Counted from the first letter of the stretch, positions 1 through 8,407 are shown. The stretch is DNA of 37,069 nt from Planctomycetia bacterium (GCA_005799265.1 SYHD01000203.1:1-37069), one strand, 5' to 3'. A program made the numbers and translations. Notes: generated by a model from the sequence alone, not told the origin.

Positions 1-325
1 AACGTTTTCGGGGCCTGCTCGACGTTCACTCACGTTATGGCCCGCCAGCTCGCTGAGCTGCCCAAGGCAGCCCTTTGACATCGAAGGCTCTCGCCGGTTC
101 GTTGCCTTGCCAGCGACTTCGACTGCTTCCGGTCGGAACAAATAAGATACCGGCGTGGGTTTCGCACCCACTGGATCACCAACACTTGCACGGCGCACAC
201 CCGAAGCGTTAGCGAGGGCCGCAGCATCCCTCGCTAACGCTTCGGGTTGGTATATTATTTTCTACCCGCGCGCCAAAGCATCAAACATCGATTCGCAGCT
301 GGCAACCCTGCCGCCCGCCGAGCCA
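1..325. other. Non-coding stretch with two hairpins
   Basis: I see no convincing gene here. The short open frames lack ribosome sites and recognisable motifs. The stretch lies downstream of the DUF1501 gene that ends at 326 on the minus strand. It holds a small hairpin at 155-171 (GTGGGT/ACCCAC around a 5-base loop) and a longer perfect palindrome at 199-247, listed separately. Either could act as a 3' end structure for the minus-strand operon, but neither is followed by a clear T-run. A gene left of the window may also end near here. Confidence 0.5.
199..247. repeat. Palindromic repeat element, 20-bp arms
   Basis: The arms at 199-218 and 228-247 are perfect reverse complements, separated by a 9-base spacer (ccgcagcat). 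The core reads CGAAGCGTTAGCGAGGG. A close relative of this core occurs at 22885-22947, which suggests a dispersed genomic family. A smaller hairpin at 155-171 sits just upstream, so the whole 155-247 block may be one two-hairpin element, like the one at 3195-3243. Confidence 0.85.
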
Positions 326-1780
326 TTACGAGACTAACCCACTTACCATGATCTCCCGAATCGGCTCGCCGAAATCCACGTTCAATCGTCGCCGCCCCGG
401 CACCTCCAGCCGTCGTCCGTCGAGACCCAACAGGTGCAGCACGGTCGCGTGCATGTCGGTGACGTAGTGGCCGGGCTCCAAGGCATGGAAGCCGAGCTCG
501 TCGGTGGCGCCGTGAACGATGCCGCGCTTGACGCCGGCGCCGGCGAAGAAGACGCTGAAACCGTGTGGGTGATGGTCGCGGCCGTCGCGCCCGCCGCCAC
601 GCTGTTCCAATCCCGGCGTGCGGCCGAACTCGGTACAGAATACGACGAGCACGTCATCGAACAGGCCGCGGCGTTTCAAATCCTTCAAGAGGCCCGCGAC
701 CGGCTTGTCGATGGTGGCGCACAAGCGCGCGTGGTTGCCACGCAGGTCGCGATGTGAATCCCAAACACCGTAGGGAGACGGAAAGACCTGCACGAAACGC
801 ACGCCGCGTTCGACGAAACGCCGCGCCGCCAGCAAGCGTTCGCCCGCCAGGCGCGTGTTCGGCTGATCGAGGCCATACAGGCGCTGCGTCTCTGCCGATT
901 CGCTCGACAGGGCGACGGCTTCAGGAATCGACGTTTGCATCCGGAAGGCCAGTTCGTATGTGCGGATGCGGGCACGCAGGTTCGCGTCTTCCGGATACTC
1001 AACGCCGGCCAGGCCGTTGAGGCGATTGATGAGCTCGAATTCGTTGCGCTGTTCGTCCGCGAGAATGCTCGTGTCGCGTCGGCCGTTCGGCAGCGGGTTG
1101 TTCGGATCGAGATTGAGCGGGATGCCGTTGTGGCGCGGGCCAAGGTAGTTCGCATCGATCGACGCCCGCGTGTCGGACCTCGTCGGCCCGCCGAGCACAA
1201 GATATTGCGGCAGGTTGTCGTTCAGGCTCCCCAGGCCATAATGCACCCACGAGCCGATCGACGGCTGCACTTCGTCGAGCCGATGGCGACCCGTGTGGAT
1301 TTGATTCTCGGCCGCGTGATCGTTGTCGGTCGTGTACATCGAACGGACGATCGCCAGATCATCGACGCAGCTCGCGATGTGCGGCAGCCAGTCGCTGATC
1401 TCGATGCCGCTCTGGCCGTGCTTGCGCCAACCGACTTGCATCGGATAGACGATCGGATAGCGATCACGCTGATTGATTTCGGCCGCGACGACGGAGCGCG
1501 AGCGCCGATCGTGCAGCGGCGAGTCGAGCGGATTCGCGAACGGCGTGCGGTCGAACGTCAACCCCGCGTAATGGTTGAGCGCGGGCTTGGGATCGAACGT
1601 CTCAAGATGACTGTAGCCGCCGGAGAGAAAGATCCAGATCACCGACTTCGCCTTGGGCGCGTGATGCGGCGTGGCACTTCCCGGTTCGGCCCGGACGATG
1701 CCGTCACGCTGCAGCATGGCGCCAAGCGCGAGGCCCGTGAAGCCAAGGCCGACGTCGGCGAGGAAGGTGCGGCGGATCAT
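326..1780 (-). CDS. DUF1501 family protein (Tat-exported, sulfatase-like)
   Basis: This 484-residue protein belongs to the DUF1501 family, which is expanded in planctomycetes and has an alkaline-phosphatase/sulfatase-like fold; its substrate is unknown. The N-terminus MIRRTFLADVGLGFTG is a twin-arginine-type export signal. Family-typical segments include IWIFLSGGYSHLETFDPKP near residue 50 and CTEFGRTP near residue 380, followed by a His-rich HHPHGFS stretch. I chose the start at 1780 because its ATG overlaps the stop of the upstream Uma2 gene (ATGA), which implies translational coupling; a longer frame to 1849 would run far into that gene. DUF1501 genes usually pair with a DUF1549/DUF1553 gene. 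Here that partner lies two genes upstream, with the nuclease gene between them. The family call is secure; the biochemical role is not known. Confidence 0.92.
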   Translation of the reverse strand: MIRRTFLADVGLGFTGLALGAMLQRDGIVRAEPGSATPHHAPKAKSVIWIFLSGGYSHLETFDPKPALNHYAGLTFDRTPFANPLDSPLHDRRSRSVVAAEINQRDRYPIVYPMQVGWRKHGQSGIEISDWLPHIASCVDDLAIVRSMYTTDNDHAAENQIHTGRHRLDEVQPSIGSWVHYGLGSLNDNLPQYLVLGGPTRSDTRASIDANYLGPRHNGIPLNLDPNNPLPNGRRDTSILADEQRNEFELINRLNGLAGVEYPEDANLRARIRTYELAFRMQTSIPEAVALSSESAETQRLYGLDQPNTRLAGERLLAARRFVERGVRFVQVFPSPYGVWDSHRDLRGNHARLCATIDKPVAGLLKDLKRRGLFDDVLVVFCTEFGRTPGLEQRGGGRDGRDHHPHGFSVFFAGAGVKRGIVHGATDELGFHALEPGHYVTDMHATVLHLLGLDGRRLEVPGRRRLNVDFGEPIREIMVSGLVS

Positions 1781-2502
1781 GACTTCACCTTGACAAAAAA
1801 TAGCGGTTGCCCCAACGGATCCACGTCTCGCACTAGCTGAAGGAAGCAATTGAAGACCTCCGATTTCAGCCAGCCTTGATCGTTTGGCGCCGATTGGTAG
1901 AGTCCATCGTCCAGGCGGAGTATGTCGAAATGCGGCTCTTCTTTTCGGGCATCAACGAGCCAATATTCGGGAATGCTCGCCTTCTCATATAGCGAGCGCA
2001 GCCGGACGGTGTCCTTCGTCTCCGAGTAACGGCTGATAATCTCAAGGATCATGTCCGGAGTGCCCTCTAGTTCGAGGTACCCGCCCTTTTTCCCGGGAAT
2101 GAATCGCAGACGTTGCGATTGCATGGTCGCCCAATGGGCGTAGAGTCCATCGGGCTCAGTGGTAAGGCTGGCATGCAGATTCGAGAACAACATCCGATCG
2201 GGGACGAACCGGCCCGTCGGCTGCTGCAAGAGATGCATGCCGACGGAAACGTTGAACGCCTGTTTGACCTGGTTGTGGGTGAAAAGTTCTTCCATGTTCA
2301 AATCCACATAGATTTCGCCGTCGAGGAACGAGACCCAGCCTGATTCCGGATATTCGTCGGTACGCACCCATTGCCGATACGTAGGGTGATCCCGTACCCA
2401 GCCGGGGATGACCATTCGATTGTCGACCAGAATATTGGGGTGAGGCAAAGCCGGCGCTGTCAAACCCGGCCCCGAAACCGGCGGCAATGCTGTCGTGCTC
2501 AT
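1777..2502 (-). CDS. Uma2 family (DUF820) putative endonuclease
   Basis: This 241-residue protein matches the Uma2/DUF820 family, predicted nucleases of the PD-(D/E)XK fold that are abundant in planctomycetes and cyanobacteria. Diagnostic segments are WVSFLDGEIYVDLNM (about residues 56-70), PDMILEIISRYSETKDT (the PD...E strand) and the tail motif IPEYWLVDARKEE. The lysine expected in the helix before EYWLVD is not in its usual place, as in some planctomycete subfamilies, so catalytic competence is uncertain. GGAGG lies 7 bases before the ATG. The gene starts 17 bases after the PSD1 stop and overlaps the DUF1501 start by 4 bases, so it is co-transcribed with both. No signal peptide is visible, so it should act in the cytoplasm, unlike its exported operon partners. 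Confidence 0.88.
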   Translation of the reverse strand: MSTTALPPVSGPGLTAPALPHPNILVDNRMVIPGWVRDHPTYRQWVRTDEYPESGWVSFLDGEIYVDLNMEELFTHNQVKQAFNVSVGMHLLQQPTGRFVPDRMLFSNLHASLTTEPDGLYAHWATMQSQRLRFIPGKKGGYLELEGTPDMILEIISRYSETKDTVRLRSLYEKASIPEYWLVDARKEEPHFDILRLDDGLYQSAPNDQGWLKSEVFNCFLQLVRDVDPLGQPLFFVKVKS

Positions 2503-2519
2503 GGAAGTGCCTCCAGACG

Positions 2520-5000
2520 TTAGCGCACCGTGATGAAGTCATTATGATTGTACAACACGCGGATCAGACTTTCGCGGGCACGCAAGACCGTCTCAGGCGA
2601 CGCGCTCAGCTCCTTCGGCGCCGTCTTGCGATAGAGCTCGCGCTGCGTTTGCATGAATTCCGCGCAGGACGCAGATTCCTTCGCGCTCGGACCGCGCGAC
2701 AGCATGTGCTCGAACGCCGCCGCGATGAATTGCCCATCCGTCGCCTTGTCCGGCAACGCCTTCGACAGCTTGCGCGCCAGCGCACGGCTCTGCTGAATGG
2801 CCAGCGTGTTGTTGGTGAGCGCGAGCGCCTGCTGCGGCATCACGCTTGCGCCGCGGCGATAGCAGTCGCACGGGTCGGGCGCGTCGAAAATTTCGAGAAA
2901 CTTCAGGTGCCCGCCGTCTTCAGGAAAGACCGAGAAGTAGAGGCCGCGTCGCTTCGACGCCTCTTCTTTGTTTTCAAGCACCATGCCGCCGATGGTGCGA
3001 TCGAGCTCGCCTGCCGAAGCAAGCAAGCAATCGCGCACGAGCTCCGCTTCCAGACGCTTGGCGTTGGCGCGCCAGTACCAGCGGTTGTCGGCATCACGTG
3101 CGGCATTGGCCGAATCATTGCTCGCGGATTGCATGCGGTACGTCGCGCTCGTCACGATCAGGCGGTGCATGTGTTTCATGGACCAATCACTAGTCCCACG
3201 CGCAAGCGTGGGGTTCGCGCGGCCCCCGAGCTTGCGCTCGGGGCTGGTTGGCATCATAAGCTCGCAAGCCAGCCAATCGAGCAACTCGCGATGGCTCGGG
3301 GCCTTGCCATTGCGGCCGAAGTCGAAGACGGTCTCGACAAGCGCCTGATCGAAGTGCCGCAGCCAGATGTGATTGACGGCGACGCGCGCGGTCAGCGGAT
3401 TGTCCTTGGACGCGAGCCACTCGACCAGCGCCTTGCGTCGGCCGCTCGATGTCTTCGGATAGACCGGCCCCAGCGGCGTGTGCTTGAGCCCCGCCTTGGC
3501 CGCGTCGAGGCGTGCCTGGTAGACGACGGTCTCCGCGCGGGCCGCTTCGACTCGTTTGTTGGCGGCATCGCCCGGCGTCTTGGCCGCCGCATCGATGGCG
3601 GCATCGAACTCCTTCGCACGCTTGGCGATTTCCTCCTTGACGGCGACTGGCTTGAGGGAAGGATAATACGCGGCCAACGGCAGCTCGACCGGTTCGATGC
3701 TGAGTCGATCGCCGCCCAGAAACGCGGGCGCACCCGGCCTGACCGGCGCGCGGTCTTTCATCAAGTTGCGTTCGTCGCCGCCGACGTACATCTGCGTTTT
3801 CGCGTCCTGCTTGTCGTCATAGACGCGAATTGCCCCGACCTTGACGATCTTGCGGAGTTTGGAGTAATCGTACTTCTGGAACATGCCCGGATCGCCTTCG
3901 CCCGGCACGCGGTCTTGCCGTAGTTCGAGCGGCTCGAAGAAAGCGCGAAAGCGGAAGTACTCCTCCTGCGAGATCGGATCATACTTGTGATCGTGGCAAT
4001 GAGCGCAGTTCAGCGTCAGGCCGAGAAACGCTTTACCGGTGTGCTCGACCATATCGCGTTTCCACTGATGCGGATTGAGCGCATACCAGTTGCGGACAAT
4101 GTAGCCGGTCGCGACGAGCGCGTCGTCGTCCTCCGGCGCGATCTCGTCGGCGGCGAGCATCTCCATCAGCATGCGATCGTAGCCCTTGTCGTCGTTGAGC
4201 GACTTGATGATCCAGTCGCGCCAGCGCCAGATCTGCGGGGCGCTGTTCCACACGTCGGGCACATGCCGTCGGCCATACCAATCGCTGTAGCGCCAGACAT
4301 CCATCCAGTGCCGCCCCCAGCGTTCGCCATAATGCGGACTCGCGAGCAGGCGATCGACGACCTTCTCGTACGCCGCTTGCGGCTGTGAGCTCGCACACTC
4401 TTTCAGGAAATCGTTTAACTCCTCACGTGTCGGCGGCAATCCAATCAAATCCAGATAGACTCGCCGCAGCAACAATCCGAGCGGCGCCTCCGGCATCGGC
4501 GACAGGCCGCGCTTTTCGTGTTCCGCGGCGATGAACGCATCGATCGGATTGCGCACCCACGCCTGATTCTTGACCGTTGGAAGCTTGGGCCGAACGGGCT
4601 TGCGAAACGCCCAATGCTCGCGCGGGTCCGGCTCCGGCTTCTCGTCGGCGCCGCCCTTGGCGCCTTGCTTGATCCACGCCCGCAGAAGTTCGATCTGCTT
4701 CGCCGTCAGCCCATCCCCTTCGCTCGACGGCGGCATGCGCTTGTCCGCGTCTTTTGAAGTGACACGCTCGATCAGCGTGCTCTCGGCGTCCTTGCCCGGC
4801 ACGATGACGCCGCCGTCACGCATGAGCTTGACGGTATCGAGCCGAAGGTTCGCCTTCTGCCTGAGGGCGCCGTGGCAGGTGAAGCAACGCTCTTTCAGGA
4901 TGGGCTTGATTTGTTTGACGTAGTCAACGGCGTCTTGAGCCGGAAGCGACGCAGGAGGAGCGAGCAACAAGAAGATCATCGATAAAGAGGCACAACGCAT
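2520..5000 (-). CDS. PSD1 protein: planctomycete cytochrome C, DUF1549 and DUF1553 domains
   Basis: An 826-residue exported protein with a short signal peptide (MRCASLSMIFLLLAPPASLPAQ). It begins with a planctomycete cytochrome-C domain carrying CFTCH (C39-C42-H43), continues with DUF1549, where CAHCH (C332-C335-H336) is a second probable c-type heme site, and ends with DUF1553 (RLIVTSATYR and the C-terminal ALTNN region). Such proteins are planctomycete hallmarks usually encoded beside DUF1501 genes; their reaction is unknown. The start at 5000 is preferred because it has GGAG upstream and begins the signal peptide; the frame stays open to 5318 but that extension is not protein-like. About residues 586-603 are encoded by a two-hairpin palindromic repeat (3195-3243) that interrupts the otherwise conserved stretch leading into DWSMKHMHRLIV. 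It is the first gene of a three-gene operon. Confidence 0.93.
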   Translation of the reverse strand: MRCASLSMIFLLLAPPASLPAQDAVDYVKQIKPILKERCFTCHGALRQKANLRLDTVKLMRDGGVIVPGKDAESTLIERVTSKDADKRMPPSSEGDGLTAKQIELLRAWIKQGAKGGADEKPEPDPREHWAFRKPVRPKLPTVKNQAWVRNPIDAFIAAEHEKRGLSPMPEAPLGLLLRRVYLDLIGLPPTREELNDFLKECASSQPQAAYEKVVDRLLASPHYGERWGRHWMDVWRYSDWYGRRHVPDVWNSAPQIWRWRDWIIKSLNDDKGYDRMLMEMLAADEIAPEDDDALVATGYIVRNWYALNPHQWKRDMVEHTGKAFLGLTLNCAHCHDHKYDPISQEEYFRFRAFFEPLELRQDRVPGEGDPGMFQKYDYSKLRKIVKVGAIRVYDDKQDAKTQMYVGGDERNLMKDRAPVRPGAPAFLGGDRLSIEPVELPLAAYYPSLKPVAVKEEIAKRAKEFDAAIDAAAKTPGDAANKRVEAARAETVVYQARLDAAKAGLKHTPLGPVYPKTSSGRRKALVEWLASKDNPLTARVAVNHIWLRHFDQALVETVFDFGRNGKAPSHRELLDWLACELMMPTSPERKLGGRANPTLARGTSDWSMKHMHRLIVTSATYRMQSASNDSANAARDADNRWYWRANAKRLEAELVRDCLLASAGELDRTIGGMVLENKEEASKRRGLYFSVFPEDGGHLKFLEIFDAPDPCDCYRRGASVMPQQALALTNNTLAIQQSRALARKLSKALPDKATDGQFIAAAFEHMLSRGPSAKESASCAEFMQTQRELYRKTAPKELSASPETVLRARESLIRVLYNHNDFITVR
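3195..3243. repeat. Two-hairpin palindromic element inside the PSD1 coding region
   Basis: The first hairpin is CCCACGC (3195-3201), loop GCAA, GCGTGGG (3206-3212). The second is CCCCGAGC (3224-3231), loop TTGC, GCTCGGGG (3236-3243). Both stems are perfect. The element lies within the DUF1553 region of the PSD1 gene and is read through in frame, adding a Pro/Arg/Gly-rich peptide just before the conserved WSMK motif. The surrounding frame is intact, so it looks like a tolerated insertion. Confidence 0.85.
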
Positions 5001-5104
5001 GAAGGCTCCGATACGTGTCGAGGATGCGAGTAGATCATACCACACCTTGAGCACGGATCGAGAGAATTTCCATGACTCGATGACGACGCCAACCCGAGCC
5101 TCGA

Positions 5105-5644
5105 TCAGGTTTCGCAATGGCATTCCGCGCGGTCGGGTGCTGATTCCGCAGGCGCTATCGGCGTTGTTGCCAGCAATGGCAATGAGATCCGATTGGGATG
5201 AGGGGACGGTTCGATGTGCAATCGGGAAAGTAGGCCGTGGTGTCGGCGCGGTATGAAAACAATGCAGCAAGCCACGACCGACCAGAGCAAGCTCAGCCAG
5301 AAAAAGGGAGTGAACCAATAGAAGAGGTTGAAGGACATCATGGTGACAAGATCAAGACCGAAGTGGAAACGGATCGCACGTGCTGAAAGCGTTGCCGCGG
5401 ATTGTCGCTTTGCCAACAAGGGCGCAACCAGGCTCGGCAGCCCACAATAGAACGAGCCAAATCCTGGGCAGCGGCAACAGGTGCTCCTGGCCCGAATCCA
5501 CATGAATGCCGCCAGCGCAGCCATGATGAATACGCCGAAGTACCGATTCGCCACGAATCCGATGCTGACCGCGCCAAGTGCAAGCGGCGCCAGACCCAGA
5601 CCAAACCAGAGGGAAAAGAAGGTGCGACTTGCAAAGAAGCGCAT
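5105..5644 (-). CDS. Hypothetical membrane protein with a Cys-rich cytosolic or loop motif
   Basis: I do not recognise the family. The 179-residue product has two hydrophobic segments near the N-terminus (about residues 10-55, containing LGLAPLALGAVSIGFVA), a Cys-containing loop (CCRCPGFGSFYCGLP), then two more hydrophobic segments (about residues 100-140, containing FNLFYWFTPFFWLSLLW). The tail is Pro/His-rich. The start at 5644 is supported by AAGGAGT with 8-base spacing; a longer frame to 5770 has poor composition. It ends 104 bases before the PSD1 start on the same strand and may be transcribed with that operon. The ordered Cys motif suggests a metal or disulfide site, but that is inference. 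Confidence 0.6.
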   Translation of the reverse strand: MRFFASRTFFSLWFGLGLAPLALGAVSIGFVANRYFGVFIMAALAAFMWIRARSTCCRCPGFGSFYCGLPSLVAPLLAKRQSAATLSARAIRFHFGLDLVTMMSFNLFYWFTPFFWLSLLWSVVACCIVFIPRRHHGLLSRLHIEPSPHPNRISLPLLATTPIAPAESAPDRAECHCET

Positions 5645-6211
5645 CGCAGGACTCCTTGCCAGCACGCGCGCCGCGCACATCGCTCGCCTTGGTCCATCCC
5701 GAAGACGGTGGCGCGCACAATCGCATGTTCGGTAGTCCACAAACCGGGACATGATGGAGGAGTTAACCAAAAAAACACTTCTTCGTCGGTTGGCAATCGG
5801 CTACGCGAACACCCCACAAACAACGCGAGATACCTGGTCCTTACTTTGCTCAACTTGCCGTTCGGGTCCAACCTTATCATGACGACTCTCCGTCATTCTT
5901 CGTGAATTCAAGCACAGGAGGTTCGCCTTACCTTCGTTCCAGCAGGAGTAACCTTAATTACAATCAGAAAGTGGCGATGTACAATTACCCATCCGCTTCC
6001 GCTGTACATCAAGCATCCTTGACCCATTCTCATTTGCTTTTCACGAATATTTGGGTTGTAGTCGGCGTGCGGAAGCGATAACTTCTAAATTGTGAGGTTG
6101 GAGTTGCGTGCGGAAAGAGTGGCCCGACTTGGAAAAAACCGCCAATAAGGCCGCCCCGTGTGCGTTGAGGCTGATGAACGATTAGGCGAGTTGCAAGCCT
6201 GGGAGGTTGGC
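5645..6211. other. Divergent intergenic region
   Basis: About 570 bases separate the minus-strand membrane protein gene and the plus-strand PepSY gene, so promoters for both should lie here. The right half (about 5930-6100) is clearly more AT-rich than its surroundings. One inverted repeat stands out: GATGTACA at 5976-5983 and TGTACATC at 6003-6010, 19 bases apart. I found no convincing sigma-70 promoter pair and no believable small gene. Confidence 0.5.
5976..6010. promoter_or_regulatory. Inverted repeat, possible operator
   Basis: Perfect 8-base arms, GATGTACA and TGTACATC, flank a 19-base spacer in the AT-rich part of the divergent intergenic region, about 200 bases before the redox cluster. 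The arrangement could bind a dimeric regulator in front of that cluster, or form a weak hairpin. There is no independent support. Confidence 0.3.
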
Positions 6212-6715
6212 ATGGGAAACCATCGGAAATTGCTGGCTGCGGTACTATTCGCGCTGGTCATTGGCACTCTGATCATTGGCATGGGACCCGGCTACGGGCA
6301 ACATGACGCCGAGCGCACGAATGACTTTGCGAATGTCGCCGCGGAGGATCAGAACCAATCTGAGCCCGAGCCCCTGGCCAAGAAGGCAGCTACCATAGAT
6401 CCGCCGCAAGCGGTCGAAAAATCGGTTCCACTCGCAGTCAAACCGACATTGGCCAAAGATCCAGGGCCCAAAGCGGTGTCGATGGCCGAGGCCGTTACCA
6501 TCGCGGAAAAATTGGGCAAAGGCTATGCGATGAAGGCGGAACGTACCGAGCGCCCTGCGGTCAGTTTCAAGATTGACGTGATGGGGATCGACGGCATCCG
6601 GACCAATATCGAACTGGCGGCCGACGGCAAAGTGAGGCAGGCCGTGAATCCCATCCCCATCCGAGGCGGGCCGGGGATTGGCGGCAAGAGCGGCAAGAAG
6701 CCAAAGGGAAACTGA
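6212..6715 (+). CDS. Exported PepSY-like domain protein
   Basis: A 167-residue protein with an N-terminal hydrophobic signal or anchor (KLLAAVLFALVIGTLIIGMG), a low-complexity Pro/Lys linker (about residues 40-85), and a C-terminal segment with the PepSY pattern: SMAEAVTIAEKLGKGYAMKA, then the strands VSFKIDVMG and IRTNIELAADGKV. PepSY domains are small extracytoplasmic modules thought to bind or inhibit, often next to redox or protease systems. The tail is Gly/Lys-rich. The ATG at 6212 has GGAGG 6 bases upstream and starts the hydrophobic segment; the frame extends to 6158 without reason. It precedes the ferredoxin-like gene by 40 bases and is likely the first gene of the redox cluster. PepSY is a pattern-level call. 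Confidence 0.7.
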   Translation: MGNHRKLLAAVLFALVIGTLIIGMGPGYGQHDAERTNDFANVAAEDQNQSEPEPLAKKAATIDPPQAVEKSVPLAVKPTLAKDPGPKAVSMAEAVTIAEKLGKGYAMKAERTERPAVSFKIDVMGIDGIRTNIELAADGKVRQAVNPIPIRGGPGIGGKSGKKPKGN

Positions 6716-6755
6716 CGCTCCCAGTTCGCCATGAGATCGGATGAGAGGCTTGTCG

Positions 6756-7052
6756 ATGGCCCACAAACTCGCGGCACCCCTTCAGGCAATTTCCGCGCCG
6801 ACCTTGTCCCTTTGCGCCTTTGATTCGGCCTTTGACGTGCTGTCGCAAGCCCAGGTCGTGCCCGAGGCGGCCAATTGCGTACAGTGCGGCATGTGTTCGT
6901 ACAACTGCCCGATGGGAATTGACGTGCGTGCCCATGCCTGGCGCGGCAAGGCGATCCGTGACAGCCATTGCCTCACATGCAGTGAATGCGTCAATCGCTG
7001 CCCGCGCGGCGTGCTGCGTTTCGAGCGTATCCCCCTTTTCGTCATGAAGTGA
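6756..7052 (+). CDS. Dicluster 4Fe-4S ferredoxin-like protein (HdrC-like)
   Basis: A 98-residue soluble protein with two complete CX2CX2CX3CP motifs: C41-C44-C47-C51-P and C72-C75-C78-C82-P. This is the pattern of bacterial 2x[4Fe-4S] ferredoxins and of HdrC-type subunits, with CVQCGMCSYNCPMGIDVRAH close to the HdrC form. It should relay electrons between the FAD reductase encoded 17 bases downstream and a membrane or cytoplasmic partner. The start at 6756 is chosen for GAGAGG with 7-base spacing; an in-frame ATG at 6741 would add five residues and cannot be excluded. There is no signal peptide, so it is cytoplasmic or peripheral at the inner membrane face. Confidence 0.88.
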   Translation: MAHKLAAPLQAISAPTLSLCAFDSAFDVLSQAQVVPEAANCVQCGMCSYNCPMGIDVRAHAWRGKAIRDSHCLTCSECVNRCPRGVLRFERIPLFVMK

Positions 7053-7069
7053 CACCAGACGATCGCGAA

Positions 7070-8407
7070 ATGTCCAACCATTACGTCATCATCGGTTCGG
7101 GCATCGCGGGCCTGGTTGCCGCAGAAACGCTGCGAAAGGAAGAGCCGAAGGCGGACATCAGCATCGTCAGCGAGGAGCCGCACGATTTCTACTCACGACC
7201 CGGACTGGCGTATTTCTTGCGCGGCGACTTCCCAGAGAAGCAGCTATATGTCCGTTCGCCGGAGGACGTGCGGAAACTGAACGCGCGGCGAATTCATGCC
7301 AAGGTCGAGCAGATCCTGTGCGCGGAGCACGAATTGCTCTTGGCCGACGGTAAGAAGGTACGCTACGATCGCTTGCTGTTGGCGACCGGCGCTCTATCCG
7401 TGCCGCCGAGCTTTCCCGGCTGCGAGCTGGCAGGCGTCGTCACGCTCGACGGCTTGAACGATACGCGGCACATCATCGAACAGGCGCGACGCAGCCGGCC
7501 GGCGGTCGTCATCGGCGGCGGCATCACGGCGCTGGAGCTGGCCGAAGGTTTCGCATGCCGCGGCATGAAGGTCAACTACTTCCTGCGCGGCAAGCTCTAC
7601 TGGGCCGATGTGCTCGACGAAACGGAATCGAAGATCGTCATGGAGCGGCTGCGCCACGAAGGCGTCACCATCCATACCGAGACGCAGATCAAGCAAGCCC
7701 TCGGCGTCAACGGAAAGATCGCCAGCGTCGAGACGCAGGCCGGCGCGATCCTGCCCTGCGAGTTGCTCGCGGTCGCCATCGGCGTGCGGCCGCGCTCGGA
7801 ACTGGCACAGAAGGCCGGGCTGACCATGGACAAGGGCGTCGTCGTCAACGAGTATTTGCAGACGAGCGAGTCCGACATCTATGCCGCCGGCGATGTCGCG
7901 GAGGCGTTTGATCCCGTGACCAAGCGGCGGCTGCGCGATGTGCTTTGGCCCACGGCGATCGATCAAGGCAAGATCGCCGGCGCCAACATGGCAGGACGCA
8001 AGCTCGCTTACGTGAAGGGGATTCCGTTCAACGTCACGATGCTCACGGGCTTGAAGGTGACGATCATCGGCGCCATCGGCGGCGGCAAAAAGAACGACGA
8101 CCTGATCACGATCTCGCGCGGCGAAAGCGAGGCCTGGCGCATCGCGCCCAACACCAGCGGGACCGTCAGCGGCCAGGACGACGTCAATCGCGTCCGCATG
8201 GTCATCGGCGAGCGAGCAATCGTCGGCGCCCTCGTGATGGGGAATCAAAGCTGGTCGCGGCCGTTGCAGCGGCTCATTGTCGCACAGTCGGACATCACGC
8301 CGATTCGTGAGGCTCTGTTGGGCGGCGGCGCCGAATCGATGGCACAGCTGGCACACTTCTATCGCGATTGGGAAGAGAAGAAGGCCGCGCGCATAACGGG
8401 GACATGA
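7070..8407 (+). CDS. FAD/NAD(P)-dependent oxidoreductase (pyridine nucleotide-disulfide class)
   Basis: This 445-residue flavoprotein has the two-dinucleotide-fold layout of NADH-rubredoxin or nitrite reductase FAD subunits. The FAD fold starts with YVIIGSGIAGLVAAE (GSGIAG at 9-14). The NAD(P)H fold carries VVIGGGITALELAE (glycines near 149-151). The second FAD motif is YAAGDVAEAF (G274-D275). No CxxC redox disulfide of the thioredoxin-reductase type is apparent. The C-terminal third (IIGAIGGGKKNDDL onwards) resembles the small dimerisation domain of these enzymes. The start at 7070 begins the first Rossmann strand, 17 bases after the ferredoxin gene; the upstream in-frame extension overlaps that gene. 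It probably exchanges electrons between NAD(P)H and the ferredoxin-like neighbour or the cytochrome b. Confidence 0.92.
   Translation: MSNHYVIIGSGIAGLVAAETLRKEEPKADISIVSEEPHDFYSRPGLAYFLRGDFPEKQLYVRSPEDVRKLNARRIHAKVEQILCAEHELLLADGKKVRYDRLLLATGALSVPPSFPGCELAGVVTLDGLNDTRHIIEQARRSRPAVVIGGGITALELAEGFACRGMKVNYFLRGKLYWADVLDETESKIVMERLRHEGVTIHTETQIKQALGVNGKIASVETQAGAILPCELLAVAIGVRPRSELAQKAGLTMDKGVVVNEYLQTSESDIYAAGDVAEAFDPVTKRRLRDVLWPTAIDQGKIAGANMAGRKLAYVKGIPFNVTMLTGLKVTIIGAIGGGKKNDDLITISRGESEAWRIAPNTSGTVSGQDDVNRVRMVIGERAIVGALVMGNQSWSRPLQRLIVAQSDITPIREALLGGGAESMAQLAHFYRDWEEKKAARITGT

Noticed and set aside
2487..3923. A 478-codon open frame antisense to the PSD1 gene
   Set aside because: It is a composition shadow of a confidently assigned gene; its translation is Arg/Leu-rich without family motifs.
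5338..5880. Alternative frames over the small membrane protein (180 and 124 codons)
   Set aside because: They lack a signal or coherent membrane pattern; only the frame starting at 5644 has a ribosome site and well-formed helices.
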